Assembly: GCF_023283765.1 (NCBI RefSeq)
Contig: NZ_JAKILG010000047.1
Location: 1-35,208, forward strand
DNA: 35,208 nt
Source: Shewanella profunda
Lineage (GTDB): Bacteria > Pseudomonadota > Gammaproteobacteria > Enterobacterales > Shewanellaceae
Reading direction: 5' to 3'
Of the stretch, positions 1-8,124 are shown in pieces. The stretch's first letter is position 1. The number at the start of each line of letters is the position of its first letter. Under the pieces are notes generated by a model. That model did no database searches, had not been told where the DNA came from, and saw nothing but the letters and a program-made list of their open reading frames with translations. A program made the position numbers and the translations under genes.

Positions 1-1
1 T

Positions 2-85
2 GATTACATCATGGCTTGCCTTAATGAACTGTGCCAACCAGCACCGGATATAGACAGCCTGTTACCATGGAATTTTAAAAGATAG
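2..85 (+). CDS. IS66-family transposase (TnpC), C-terminal end only
   Basis: An open frame enters from the left edge and ends at TAG (83-85). It encodes only 27 residues, ending in LLPWNFKR. The LLPWN near-terminal motif is characteristic of the large IS66-family transposase (TnpC), which carries out cut-and-paste transposition. The reading frame stops a few bases before a sequence that looks like the IS66 terminal inverted repeat, the expected position for this gene. The rest of the gene lies outside the window, so intactness cannot be judged. Identification rests on a short motif plus the adjoining repeat. Confidence 0.6.
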   Translation, partial: DYIMACLNELCQPAPDIDSLLPWNFKR

Positions 86-90
86 GTGTA

Positions 91-107
91 GTTGCCCGGA
101 CGCTTAC
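91..107. repeat. IS66-family terminal inverted repeat (right end)
   Basis: The sequence gttgcccggacgcttac reads on the other strand as GTAAGCGTCCGGGCAAC. IS66-family ends typically begin GTAAGCG. It sits 6 bp after the transposase stop, so base 107 is probably the outer edge of the element. The other end and the target duplication cannot be checked here. Confidence 0.6.
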
Positions 108-151
108 ACTTAAGCAGGGGTTAAGTCAGGGACAACTTAAAGCGCAGGATG

Positions 152-182
152 AAAAAAGCCCATCGAGTGTGAGCGATGGGCT
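152..182 (-). terminator. Intrinsic terminator after the TonB-C/TPR gene
   Basis: Perfect 9-bp stem AGCCCATCG/CGATGGGCT with an 8-nt loop. An A-run (152-157) gives a U-tract when read on the minus strand. It lies about 60 nt past the stop of the minus-strand gene ending at 241. Confidence 0.8.
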
Positions 183-240
183 AAGTTATGAGGTGAAGTA
201 ACGGCTATTTCTTGATTACAGGCTATTCATAGGTAGTGGG

Positions 241-1353
241 TTACTTATCTATGGTGTAATCCAGTTGCACGCTAGTTTGTGCTTCAACCGCTTTACCATT
301 TTCAAACTTTGGTGCGTAACGCCATTTATCTAGGGCTTTAATGCTCTCTTTTTCAAATAAAATGCCACCATTAGAGGCTAAAATTTCAGGATTTTTCACG
401 AACCCATGTTCATCTACGGTAAATTTAAGCTGAACCCAGCCACTTTTCCGTTGTTGGGCATAGGATAATGGATATTTAGGGTTAGTACGGAAAATTGGTT
501 GTTGCTCTTGCTTATCCGCCCATGGGCGCATTTTGCCGATAGCAATACAGTGAGCGGTGGACTCCTCACGCTTTCCTTGGCGCTCATAGAGTTCGACTAA
601 ATAAGCGTGGGCACTTAAGGCATAGGGATGGCTAAAGTTAAGGGCTTCAAACTGCTTAACCACTTCTAAAAGCAATGGAATCGCCTTGTCATCATGCTTT
701 TCTGCATATTCAACGGCACCCACCACATAGGTTGCCTTGACTCTATCTAATGCATTTTCGGGAAGAATTTCTTTATAAATATCATAGGCATCGAAGGCAT
801 AACTTCTTATGCTTTTGGTGTATAGCTCTGTATTTGATAAACGGTTGAAGGCGGCCATTTTTACGTCGGCTATCAGTTTTTTATTATTCGATTTTTCTAC
901 GATATCAATCGCCTCTTGCAGGTAATCTTTTGCAACCTTAGCTTTGCTCTCGGTTTCAGCAGATCCTAGTAAGGGATCGATAAGCTCAAGCGCCTCTTTT
1001 CCGTAATGGGCTTTATAGCTTGCCAGTGCGAGTTGATATAGCTCATTAGCCTTGGCAGTTTGAGGTAGGTTTTTTTCTGCAAATGGGTAGGGTGCGACTT
1101 GCTTTTCTATCGCGCTGGCCCAATTTATGGCGAGGTTTGCTAGGTCAACATTGTCCTTGGCATATTGAGCTTCGCCGAGTTGATAAGCGGTTTTAGCACT
1201 CGCTTCAATATTCGCGGCATCGCCCTTTTCAACGGCGGCTTGATAATCGCTATAGGCTTTGGCGAAGCTATTTTCTGAGGCATGTAGGCTAAGAGATGTG
1301 CCCAACGTTAGGGCAAGAAGACATGCTATTGGTAGCATTTTTCCGTGCGACAT
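241..1353 (-). CDS. Periplasmic TPR-like protein with C-terminal TonB domain
   Basis: A 370-aa protein starting at the ATG at 1353, preceded by AAGGAT; a longer frame begins at 1392 but would place 13 residues before the signal peptide. Residues 1-26 form a signal peptide (MSHGKMLPIACLLALTLG..., cleavage near LHA-SEN). The middle is helical and resembles TPR repeats (for example ALSAHAYLVELYERQGKREE). The last ~90 residues match the TonB C-terminal domain (NPKYPLSYAQQRKSGWVQLK, then VDEHGFVKNPEIL and ALDKWRYAP). Such secreted TPR/TonB-C proteins are common in Shewanella. It lacks the N-terminal anchor and proline-rich spacer of a classical TonB, so a direct role in energising outer-membrane receptors is unproven. 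It is a single gene with its own terminator. Confidence 0.8.
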   Translation of the reverse strand: MSHGKMLPIACLLALTLGTSLSLHASENSFAKAYSDYQAAVEKGDAANIEASAKTAYQLGEAQYAKDNVDLANLAINWASAIEKQVAPYPFAEKNLPQTAKANELYQLALASYKAHYGKEALELIDPLLGSAETESKAKVAKDYLQEAIDIVEKSNNKKLIADVKMAAFNRLSNTELYTKSIRSYAFDAYDIYKEILPENALDRVKATYVVGAVEYAEKHDDKAIPLLLEVVKQFEALNFSHPYALSAHAYLVELYERQGKREESTAHCIAIGKMRPWADKQEQQPIFRTNPKYPLSYAQQRKSGWVQLKFTVDEHGFVKNPEILASNGGILFEKESIKALDKWRYAPKFENGKAVEAQTSVQLDYTIDK

Positions 1354-1462
1354 TCTATATATCCTTATTATTGATGAGGTTAGATGATACATAGATGTGC
1401 ATTTTGAGACAAGCTAGTTTGCCCTTTGTTAACGACTGTAGGATGGTTTGGGTTGAAATATA

Positions 1463-1500
1463 GAAAATAGGCAAGCCCACCAGTGAGTTAGCTTGCCTAT
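1463..1500 (-). terminator. Intrinsic terminator after the hydratase gene
   Basis: 10-bp perfect stem ATAGGCAAGC/GCTTGCCTAT (1467-1476 with 1491-1500) around a 14-nt loop. A short A-run on the left becomes a U-tract on the minus strand. It sits 74 nt beyond the stop of the minus-strand gene at 1574. Confidence 0.6.
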
Positions 1501-1573
1501 AGATGAAGTTGCAGTATGGTTTGTCGAATACAAACCTTGTTCTGCTCAGATACAACTTTTAGTTAGTGGCACC

Positions 1574-2380
1574 TTATTTAGCCACAAATCTGACTTCAAA
1601 CTGCCCAAGTTTGCCGTATTCAAACTGGTAGATTTGCTGAAGTGGTAAGTCGAGTACACCTGCATAGGAACCCGTGATCACATATTGCCCCTTGGCTAAG
1701 CCAATCCCTTGAGTCGATAAGAAGTTAACCAACCAATAGAGCCCAGCCTTAGGAAAACCATTAGGGTGAATCGCCTCTTTCTGTTGTATATCTCCTCCTT
1801 CGAGTTTGATTGTTAAATTGAAGTGATTGAGGTCGATATCGTCAGTCGTATTAAGTGTTGGGCCTAACCACAGGCCTTGATTCACTAAGCCATCGGCGAG
1901 GGCATCGAAATGCGTGGCTTCGCTCGGGGTGTGGTAACGGCTTTTTATCAGTTCGAGTGCTAAGTGGGTCTTGCCTATTGCGGCATCGATTTCAGCTTCA
2001 GTATAAGGCGTTGTTCTTGGCGGTAAATCAACGCCAATCTCGAAGGCGAGTTCTGGCTCGACTCGAGCTAACCCTTTTGTTGATGGATAAAGTGGGCAAT
2101 CAGGTGTTTGGTGATACACATCATGTTGATAAATGGGCGCAACCACGGTTTTGTCGGCAGTTGGCAAGAGACATTTCCAACCTGCGATTGGGTTGTTTGC
2201 GGTATCCATAAACACCTTTGCTACCGCTTGTTGAATGGCAAATGCCTGTTCAAAGTGATGTGGCCTTAACGCTTCTGCAAGTAAATCTCCCGTCGTGCCG
2301 GAGGTGCGTCGCTTTGCTAGTTCCTTCGCAGCCGTAATAATAAGTAATTGATCTTGTTTGAGACTCGCTGAGTGCGACAT
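1574..2380 (-). CDS. 2-keto-4-pentenoate hydratase-like protein (FAH superfamily)
   Basis: A 268-aa protein with the layout of the MhpD/hydratase-decarboxylase branch of the fumarylacetoacetate hydrolase superfamily. These enzymes add water to, or decarboxylate, 2-keto-dienoic acids in meta-cleavage pathways using a divalent metal. Visible family blocks are AGWKCLLP (about residue 66), the metal-binding segment RVEPELAFEIGVDL (about 105-118), and DGLVNQGLWLGP. The start at 2380 is an ATG with AGGA about 8 nt upstream, and length fits the family (about 260 aa). No other aromatic-degradation gene is nearby, so the natural substrate is unknown; it may be a stand-alone detoxification enzyme. Confidence 0.8.
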   Translation of the reverse strand: MSHSASLKQDQLLIITAAKELAKRRTSGTTGDLLAEALRPHHFEQAFAIQQAVAKVFMDTANNPIAGWKCLLPTADKTVVAPIYQHDVYHQTPDCPLYPSTKGLARVEPELAFEIGVDLPPRTTPYTEAEIDAAIGKTHLALELIKSRYHTPSEATHFDALADGLVNQGLWLGPTLNTTDDIDLNHFNLTIKLEGGDIQQKEAIHPNGFPKAGLYWLVNFLSTQGIGLAKGQYVITGSYAGVLDLPLQQIYQFEYGKLGQFEVRFVAK

Positions 2381-2589
2381 GGCATATCCTGTAAAAAGTG
2401 GCTTGTTAAATCTGCGAAATGAGTAAATATACCGTTTAGCCCTAAAAATGGCTTCAAAAAAAGTGTGGGGTTATAAATATCCAAAGCCTGCCTCTTTAAG
2501 GTGAAGCGGTAAATTTGTGTCAGCTAAAGTATCCAATAATGTGCGCCGCTTTATGCATTTGGCAGCTAGATCTTGAGATGACTCAGTGC

Positions 2590-2609
2590 CAGAATGGCAT
2601 TCCATTCTG
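2590..2609. promoter_or_regulatory. Perfect palindrome upstream of the EamA transporter gene
   Basis: CAGAATGG-CATT-CCATTCTG is an 8-bp perfect inverted repeat with a 4-nt spacer, 10-20 bp before the start of the transporter gene. It could be an operator or a leader hairpin; no regulator is identified. Confidence 0.35.
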
Positions 2610-2630
2610 CGGTACTAATTGGACTTATCC

Positions 2631-3611
2631 GTGAACCTTAGTCACAACACTAGCTCGGCAAACAACCATGCTCAACTCGGGCTTTTATTTATTTCGATTG
2701 CAGTTTTATTTTGGGGTATTTTGCCTATAGCGTTAAAGCTTTCGGGCGCATTTATCGATCCCGTTACTTTGACTTGGTTTCGTTTTTTAGTCGCATGGTT
2801 CGTGAGTTTAGTGATCCAGTGGGGTGCTGGTAGTTTAAAACAATTTGCCGCACTCGATAGAAAGGTCTGGTTAAGGTTAGGGCTTGCGGGTATCTTTTTG
2901 ATGCTTAACTACGTTTCATTTGTGTATTCCCTCGATTATCTCGCGCCGGGTGCTGCCCAGCTGAATTTCCAGACTTCGCCCTTTTTCCTCGCTTTTGGTG
3001 GCGTGCTGTTTTTTAAGGAACGGCTGAATGCGGTGCAGCTCAGCTGTTTTGCGACCTTAGCCTTAGGTATGTTGATGTTTTTCCACCCGTATTTAGATTT
3101 TTCTGCATCGGATCATCAGGTTTGGCTTGGCGTTATGATTATTCAGTTTTCAGCCTTGTCATGGACGACCTATGCCTTGTTGCAAAAATCCCTATTGAAC
3201 CGTTTATCCCCTGCCAACGTACTCTTAGTCCTATACGGTTTAGGCATTGTGGTTATGGCGCCCTTTAGTGACTTTAGTCAGTTTGCCCGTATGGACAGTT
3301 TCGGTTGGCAGGTTGCCCTGTTTTGCGCCGCAAACACACTGATCGCCTATGGTTGTTTTGGTCAGTCGATAAAATATTGGCCGACGGCACAGGTGAGTGC
3401 CATGTTAGCCTTAACGCCAGTATTTAGCTTTAGCGCTACGGCATTAGTGGTGAGCATGGGTTGGTGGCCAGAGGTCTTTCATGCCGATGTGTTGGATGGC
3501 TTATCTTTGTTCGGTATAGGTTTGATTATCTTGTCTGTGATGGTGGTGCAATTACTACCTATGTATCTTAATCGCCAAGCAAAACGTGTGGCCCACGCCA
3601 AGGTGGCTTAG
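2631..3611 (+). CDS. EamA/DMT-family inner-membrane transporter
   Basis: About 326 aa from the GTG at 2631 (TTGGA 8 nt upstream). A TTG at 2619 is the longest alternative and has no better ribosome site. The protein has about ten hydrophobic segments in two homologous halves, typical of the EamA (DUF6) drug/metabolite transporter superfamily: FISIAVLFWGILPIALKLSG at the first helix, then WFRFLVAWF, and a matching second half from about residue 180. Members export amino acids or other small metabolites; the substrate cannot be told from sequence. It is followed after 35 bp by the HAD phosphatase gene on the same strand, so the two may be co-transcribed. Confidence 0.8.
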   Translation: MNLSHNTSSANNHAQLGLLFISIAVLFWGILPIALKLSGAFIDPVTLTWFRFLVAWFVSLVIQWGAGSLKQFAALDRKVWLRLGLAGIFLMLNYVSFVYSLDYLAPGAAQLNFQTSPFFLAFGGVLFFKERLNAVQLSCFATLALGMLMFFHPYLDFSASDHQVWLGVMIIQFSALSWTTYALLQKSLLNRLSPANVLLVLYGLGIVVMAPFSDFSQFARMDSFGWQVALFCAANTLIAYGCFGQSIKYWPTAQVSAMLALTPVFSFSATALVVSMGWWPEVFHADVLDGLSLFGIGLIILSVMVVQLLPMYLNRQAKRVAHAKVA

Positions 3612-3646
3612 TCTTTTAATCCATGTTTTTTATAATAGGATAGTGA

Positions 3647-4261
3647 GTGATAACTCGATTAACCGATATTAAACTCAGCGATATTCGTGGCGTTATCTTC
3701 GATCTCGATGGCACTTTGGCGCATTCAAATCCTGATTTTAAAGGATTAAGGGCTGAGCTCGGGATCGACTCTGGAACCGATATTTTGGGCTATATCCATA
3801 GCTTAGATTCAACTCAAGCAAAAATGCAGGCGCTTGAAATAGTCCATGAATATGAGCGCCAAAGCTCACTCAAGGCGAGTTGGATTGAGGGCGCCGAGGC
3901 GTTATTGAGTTTTTTAAAATCAAAGCCATTGCCACTGGCAATTCTGACTCGCAATATGCCAGAAGCGGCGCAGATCACTATCGATAAGCTGGGTATCGAT
4001 ATCGCACTGGTGTTGACGCGCTACGATGCGCAGCCTAAGCCGCATCCCGAAGGTATTCATCTTATTTGCCAGCAGTGGCAGTTAGCGCCCGCGGATATCT
4101 TGTATGTGGGCGATTATCTGTTCGATCTGCAAACCGCGCGCAATGCGGGTAGCCGCTGCGCCCTCTATTGCCCTGAAATTATTCCCGATTATGCCCACGA
4201 CGCCGATATGCTTATTACTTGCTACCATAGCTTTATCCAAGCTTGGACTTTGGGCGAATAA
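3647..4261 (+). CDS. HAD-superfamily phosphatase (phosphoglycolate phosphatase-like)
   Basis: A 204-aa protein starting at GTG (3647), with AGGA 6 nt upstream. All HAD signatures are present: motif I FDLDGTL (residues 18-24, nucleophile Asp19 and acid/base Asp21), motif II ILTRN (about 98-102), the motif III lysine in QPKPHPEG (about 129-136) and motif IV VGDYLFD (about 152-158). A helical cap follows motif I, as in the Gph-like subgroup. It should hydrolyse a phosphomonoester; the substrate is not predictable. It is probably co-transcribed with the upstream transporter and converges on dkgB with only 23 bp between them. Confidence 0.85.
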   Translation: MITRLTDIKLSDIRGVIFDLDGTLAHSNPDFKGLRAELGIDSGTDILGYIHSLDSTQAKMQALEIVHEYERQSSLKASWIEGAEALLSFLKSKPLPLAILTRNMPEAAQITIDKLGIDIALVLTRYDAQPKPHPEGIHLICQQWQLAPADILYVGDYLFDLQTARNAGSRCALYCPEIIPDYAHDADMLITCYHSFIQAWTLGE

Positions 4262-4284
4262 GCACAGTTAGCTGGTATTGGAAT

Positions 4285-5124
4285 CTAGTCCCACTGCGGA
4301 GCAAAGTCTGGATTGGCTACCCTATGATTGCGATCTAACCCGTTAATCGCTTCGATTTCTGCTGCCGACAACACTAAGTTTACGGCCGCTAAGTTGCTAC
4401 GGACATTCTCACGTTTGGTCGATGAAGGAATAGTGGCGAATCCTTGCTGTCTTAACCAAGCGAGTATAGTTTGGGCTGTTGTGGCGTCGTGCTTTTTAGC
4501 AATCTTGCTGATCAATTCATCTTGTAATATGGCGCCGTAGGCAAAAGGCATGTAACCCGTCACTAAGATATTGTGCAGTTTGCAAAATTCAGTCACTTTC
4601 GCGTTAACCAGATAGGGATGTACTTCTACCTGATTGGTGAAAATCACCCCTTCACCTAATATCGCAATCGCTTGGGATAACTGGGCGTTAGTGAAATTCG
4701 ACACCCCAATATGGCGGGTGAAACCTTTATCCAGCATAGTTTTTAATGACATAAGGTAATCTGCCATCGGGACTTTTCCGTCTTTAAGCGGCCAGTGGAT
4801 TAATAGTAAATCGACATAGTCCGTTTGTAGTGCTGTTAAGCTGTCGATAACGCTGGCTTCAAAACGGCTGGAGTCTAGATTTTCTGTCCATACTTTAGTG
4901 GTGATAAAGAGCTCATTACGGGGAATAGCTGATGCTTTAATCGCTTCACCGACGGCAACTTCATTAGCGTAAATTTGCGCCGTATCAATATGACGGGAGC
5001 CTTCTTCTAGTGCCATTAATACCGCATCGAATGCCGCTTGGTCTTTAAGTCTATAGGTGCCAGTGCCGAGCATAGGCATGGCGAGAGAGTTCGATGCGGT
5101 CGAGTCTGTGTGTGCTTGAGTCAT
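4285..5124 (-). CDS. dkgB: 2,5-diketo-D-gluconate reductase B-type aldo/keto reductase
   Basis: A 279-aa AKR very similar to E. coli DkgB (267 aa). Shared blocks include HIDTAQIY, YVDLLLIHWPL, GVSNFT, IPSSTKR and the C-terminus ending APQWD (APEWD in E. coli). The catalytic tetrad is visible as Asp47, Tyr52, Lys77 and His110. It should use NADPH to reduce 2,5-diketo-D-gluconate and reactive aldehydes such as methylglyoxal. The start is the ATG at 5124 after GGAAATATT; a dozen N-terminal residues extend beyond the E. coli protein. A LysR regulator lies directly upstream on the same strand, as LysR-type YafC lies near dkgB in E. coli. Confidence 0.85.
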   Translation of the reverse strand: MTQAHTDSTASNSLAMPMLGTGTYRLKDQAAFDAVLMALEEGSRHIDTAQIYANEVAVGEAIKASAIPRNELFITTKVWTENLDSSRFEASVIDSLTALQTDYVDLLLIHWPLKDGKVPMADYLMSLKTMLDKGFTRHIGVSNFTNAQLSQAIAILGEGVIFTNQVEVHPYLVNAKVTEFCKLHNILVTGYMPFAYGAILQDELISKIAKKHDATTAQTILAWLRQQGFATIPSSTKRENVRSNLAAVNLVLSAAEIEAINGLDRNHRVANPDFAPQWD

Positions 5125-5268
5125 AATATTTCCAATGCTGAATAACAGATAATGCTACTTTCGCCCATTAAGCTTTGCCAATAAAGTCGGTAAAGCACAA
5201 ATCATATTTGCCAATATAACAATAATGCTTCGCGTTTTTTTACTCTCATTTGATTAAGCTGTGCGATG

Positions 5269-6150
5269 TTAAAGGCTTAATCTAGGTTGGATAAAATCGA
5301 TAAAGGCCGAGATCCGCCGCGCTACAGTCGAGGTTTTATAATAGACGGCATTCACTTGCTCCCTACCCACATTTGTCACTTGCTCACTCTCAAGCAGTGG
5401 GACTAATCGTCCTGCGGCAATATCTTCGTTGACCATAAACCCCGACAAACACGCTATGCCATTGCCCGATAAGGTTAATTGGCGCACGGTTTCGCCGTTG
5501 CTGGCGCGCACGTTAGGGCTTATTTGGTCGACGCCTTTTAAGGGCCATTGATTGAGCACTTTTGAACCTGTAAAGCCGATAAGGCAGTGGTGGGTGAGAT
5601 CGCTAATATTTTTCGGCAGGCCGCGCTGGGCTAAGTATGCGCTTGAGGCCACGATATAGAGCTTACTTTTACCCAGAGGCCTGGCGTGTAGGGTGGAGTC
5701 AGTCAGCTTGCCGATACGGATCGCCACATCGGTGCGTTTCTCAATGAGATCGACAAAGCCTTCGTTGGAGGTGAGTTCAAGCTCGATATCGGGATAGGCC
5801 TGTTTAAATTCTTGTACTAAGGGCACGATTTGATGCAATACAAAGGGACTTGCGGCATCGACCCTTAAACGACCTTTAGGAAGTTCGCCGCGGGCGACGA
5901 GATTTTCTTCGGCCTGCTGCAGAGTTTGCAATCCAATGCGTACCGTATCGACAAATTGTCGCCCTTCATTAGTGAGTTCGACCCGGCGTGTGGTGCGGTT
6001 GAGTAGCGTTACTTGCAGTTGGCTTTCAAGGCGATTCACTGCCCGCGAGACCCGTGCAACTTGGATATCCAGCGCCTCGGCGGCGGCCGAAAAACCACCT
6101 GTATCCACAACCGTGAGTAAAATCTGCAAATCATCGGACCGTGTTAGCAC
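5269..6150 (-). CDS. LysR-family transcriptional regulator
   Basis: A 293-aa LTTR. It has an N-terminal winged helix-turn-helix (residues 5-62: GGFSAAAEALDIQVARVSRA, then LESQLQVTLLNRTTRRVELT) and a periplasmic-binding-protein-like effector domain (about 90-290). The start codon is GTG at 6150, supported by GGAG 8 nt upstream; the nearby ATG is out of frame. It is divergent from the MFS exporter gene at 6316, with a 165-bp shared region, which is the classical LTTR arrangement. The exporter, and perhaps dkgB behind it, are the likely targets. The inducer is unknown. Confidence 0.85.
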   Translation of the reverse strand: MLTRSDDLQILLTVVDTGGFSAAAEALDIQVARVSRAVNRLESQLQVTLLNRTTRRVELTNEGRQFVDTVRIGLQTLQQAEENLVARGELPKGRLRVDAASPFVLHQIVPLVQEFKQAYPDIELELTSNEGFVDLIEKRTDVAIRIGKLTDSTLHARPLGKSKLYIVASSAYLAQRGLPKNISDLTHHCLIGFTGSKVLNQWPLKGVDQISPNVRASNGETVRQLTLSGNGIACLSGFMVNEDIAAGRLVPLLESEQVTNVGREQVNAVYYKTSTVARRISAFIDFIQPRLSL

Positions 6151-6315
6151 TCAGTCATCTCCACATTTGACAGTGATTAGCTGCATTTATAGCAAAAATC
6201 ATTTGTCAAAATCATTCTTTTTAGCAATAACCATTGTGGTCATCATAGCCCCATCTGAACCTGAGTCGAGTTTTAGATCATCAAGATCCGCTCACTGACT
6301 CTTTAAACTAACTGG

Positions 6316-7518
6316 ATGGACACTATCATGCCCTTAGCTTTACTCGCATTGACGCTCAGCGCCTTTGCCATTGGAACCACAGAATTTGTCATAGTGGGGT
6401 TGATCCCAACCATGGCGCAGGATTTAAATGTCTCACTGCCCTCGGCTGGTTTATTAGTGAGTCTGTATGCTTTAGGTGTGGCGATTGGCGCACCTGTGCT
6501 GACGGCATTAACGGGTAACTGGAATCGTAAAACCGTATTGTTGTCGGTGATGTCGCTGTTTGTGGCGGGTAACTTGTTAGCGTGGCAGGCGCCAAGTTAT
6601 GAAACGCTAATAGCAGCCCGGATCCTCACAGGGCTCGCCCATGGGGTATTTTTCTCCATTGGTTCGACTATCGCCACCGGCTTAGTCCCCAAGGAAAAGG
6701 CTGCGAGCGCGATTGCCATTATGTTTACTGGTTTAACCGTCGCCTTAGTCACAGGCGTGCCATTGGGCACTTATATCGGCCAGACCTTTGGTTGGCAGTC
6801 GACCTTTCTAGCCGTGGCCTTACTTGGGTTTATCGCCTTAGTGGGCAGCGCGTTTTTAGTGCCGAATAGCTTAAAGCAGGCTAAGGCTGCTCGAATACTC
6901 ACTCAAGCTAAAGTGCTGGCTGAGCCGAGATTGTTATTAGTGTTTGCGATTACCGCCGTGGGTTATGGTGGCACCTTTGTGGCGTTCACTTACCTAGCAC
7001 CGATTTTGCAGCAGATCACAGGTTTTGATGCCAGCGCCATTGGCGCCATCATGTTGGTTTATGGTGTCTCTGTTGCCTTTGGTAATATCTGGGGCGGAAA
7101 AATGGCCGATAGAATGGGCCCAGTCAAAGCTCTGAGTTATATCTTTGCTGGGCTTGCCGCTGTGTTGTTGCTGTTTAACTTTACCGCGGTCAACCCGATT
7201 GCGGCTGTGTTGACCATCTTAGTCTGGGGCGCGTTTGCCTTTGGTAATGTCCCAGGTTTACAAGTTTATGTGGTGAAACTCGCCGAAACCTATGCCCCTG
7301 ATGCGGTCGATGTGGCCTCGGGTTTGAATATCGCCGCCTTTAACGTAGGCATTGCCTTAGGTGCTTGGGGCGGTGGGATAATAGTGAGCAACCTAGGTTT
7401 GATGCACACGCCTTGGATTGGTGCGCTTGTGGTGCTGAGCGCGCTGTTGCTCACCCGTGTGAGTGGTTATTTAGATACCAAGGCAAGCCAAGTCGATAGC
7501 GCTGTGGCTATGCAGTAA
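6316..7518 (+). CDS. MFS exporter, DHA1 family (YdhP/AraJ-like)
   Basis: A 400-aa protein with 12 hydrophobic segments. The N-terminal signature IGTTEFVIVGLIPTMAQDL is typical of the DHA1 AraJ/YdhP/PbuE branch; the family A-loop is degenerate (TGNWNRKTVL) and RILTGLAHGVFFS marks helix 4. These are proton-driven exporters of drugs, sugars or purine analogues. Two in-frame ATGs, 6316 and 6328, are possible; neither has a strong ribosome site. Expression is probably governed by the divergent LysR protein. A strong terminator follows at 7553. Confidence 0.85.
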   Translation: MDTIMPLALLALTLSAFAIGTTEFVIVGLIPTMAQDLNVSLPSAGLLVSLYALGVAIGAPVLTALTGNWNRKTVLLSVMSLFVAGNLLAWQAPSYETLIAARILTGLAHGVFFSIGSTIATGLVPKEKAASAIAIMFTGLTVALVTGVPLGTYIGQTFGWQSTFLAVALLGFIALVGSAFLVPNSLKQAKAARILTQAKVLAEPRLLLVFAITAVGYGGTFVAFTYLAPILQQITGFDASAIGAIMLVYGVSVAFGNIWGGKMADRMGPVKALSYIFAGLAAVLLLFNFTAVNPIAAVLTILVWGAFAFGNVPGLQVYVVKLAETYAPDAVDVASGLNIAAFNVGIALGAWGGGIIVSNLGLMHTPWIGALVVLSALLLTRVSGYLDTKASQVDSAVAMQ

Positions 7519-7552
7519 TTCGAGTTTGGTTGGACATAAAGAGCGGTATTTT

Positions 7553-7580
7553 AAAGGGCTTTCATTGAAAGCCCTTTTGC
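7553..7580 (+). terminator. Intrinsic terminator after the MFS exporter
   Basis: AAAGGGCTTT-CATTG-AAAGCCCTTT, a 10-bp perfect stem with a 5-nt loop and following T residues, 35 nt after the exporter stop codon. Confidence 0.85.
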
Positions 7581-7618
7581 TATTTTATCGATGGAGTGTG
7601 AATCGAACGAATGTACTG

Positions 7619-7990
7619 CTATGCCGCGTTCTTGGCTGTGAGTGCATCTTGCTTATCCTGCTTTAGCCCCAAGCGCACACTGTCTACGAGCGCGATAAAC
7701 CAACATAGGATAAAGCCATACATTATCTGATCTGCGCCGTCACGTATGGTGGCTGTGGTCTGTTTAGTTATTTCGGCAGCAATCACGCCTATATCCAATG
7801 GCAACACGCCAGTTTGAATATCTAGGGCAATCAGCTGTGCTACTTGCATCACTTGTAGGAGTAGCAGAGTGAGGCTTAATATCGCTAATACAAAAAACAC
7901 TAGGGCTCTGCGTTTATGCTTAAGATAATAATGGCCGCTTCCGGGAGCGACGAAGGCGGATAATAGTCCGGCGGTAAGGGCTTTTTTCAT
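7619..7990 (-). CDS. Small inner-membrane protein of unknown function
   Basis: A 123-aa protein with two clear transmembrane segments (about residues 28-50 and 88-106). Near the N-terminus is a loop, APGSGHYYLKHKRRA, like the glycine/aromatic motif of TM2-type and related small membrane proteins. A polar stretch of about 35 residues separates the helices, and a basic tail (LKQDKQDALTAKNAA) suggests a cytoplasmic C-terminus. The start is the ATG at 7990, with a poor ribosome site. It sits alone between the exporter and deaD. Function not recognised. Confidence 0.65.
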   Translation of the reverse strand: MKKALTAGLLSAFVAPGSGHYYLKHKRRALVFFVLAILSLTLLLLQVMQVAQLIALDIQTGVLPLDIGVIAAEITKQTTATIRDGADQIMYGFILCWFIALVDSVRLGLKQDKQDALTAKNAA

Positions 7991-8071
7991 TAATGAGTTT
8001 GTTCAGTTAGCTAAACAGTATCGAGATTAGACACTAAGGCTTATCCTTGGTAAAGGCAAACTCAAGCCAAC

Positions 8072-8097
8072 AAAAAAGGAGCCTAGGCTCCTTTTTT
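8072..8097 (-). terminator. Bidirectional intrinsic terminator between deaD and the small membrane protein gene
   Basis: AAAAAAGGAGC-CTAG-GCTCCTTTTTT is a perfect palindrome flanked by A and T runs, 28 nt after the deaD stop. It can terminate in both directions, but lies past the end of the minus-strand deaD gene. Confidence 0.85.
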
Positions 8098-8124
8098 AGT
8101 CTCTAGCTAGGCTAGAACAGCTGA

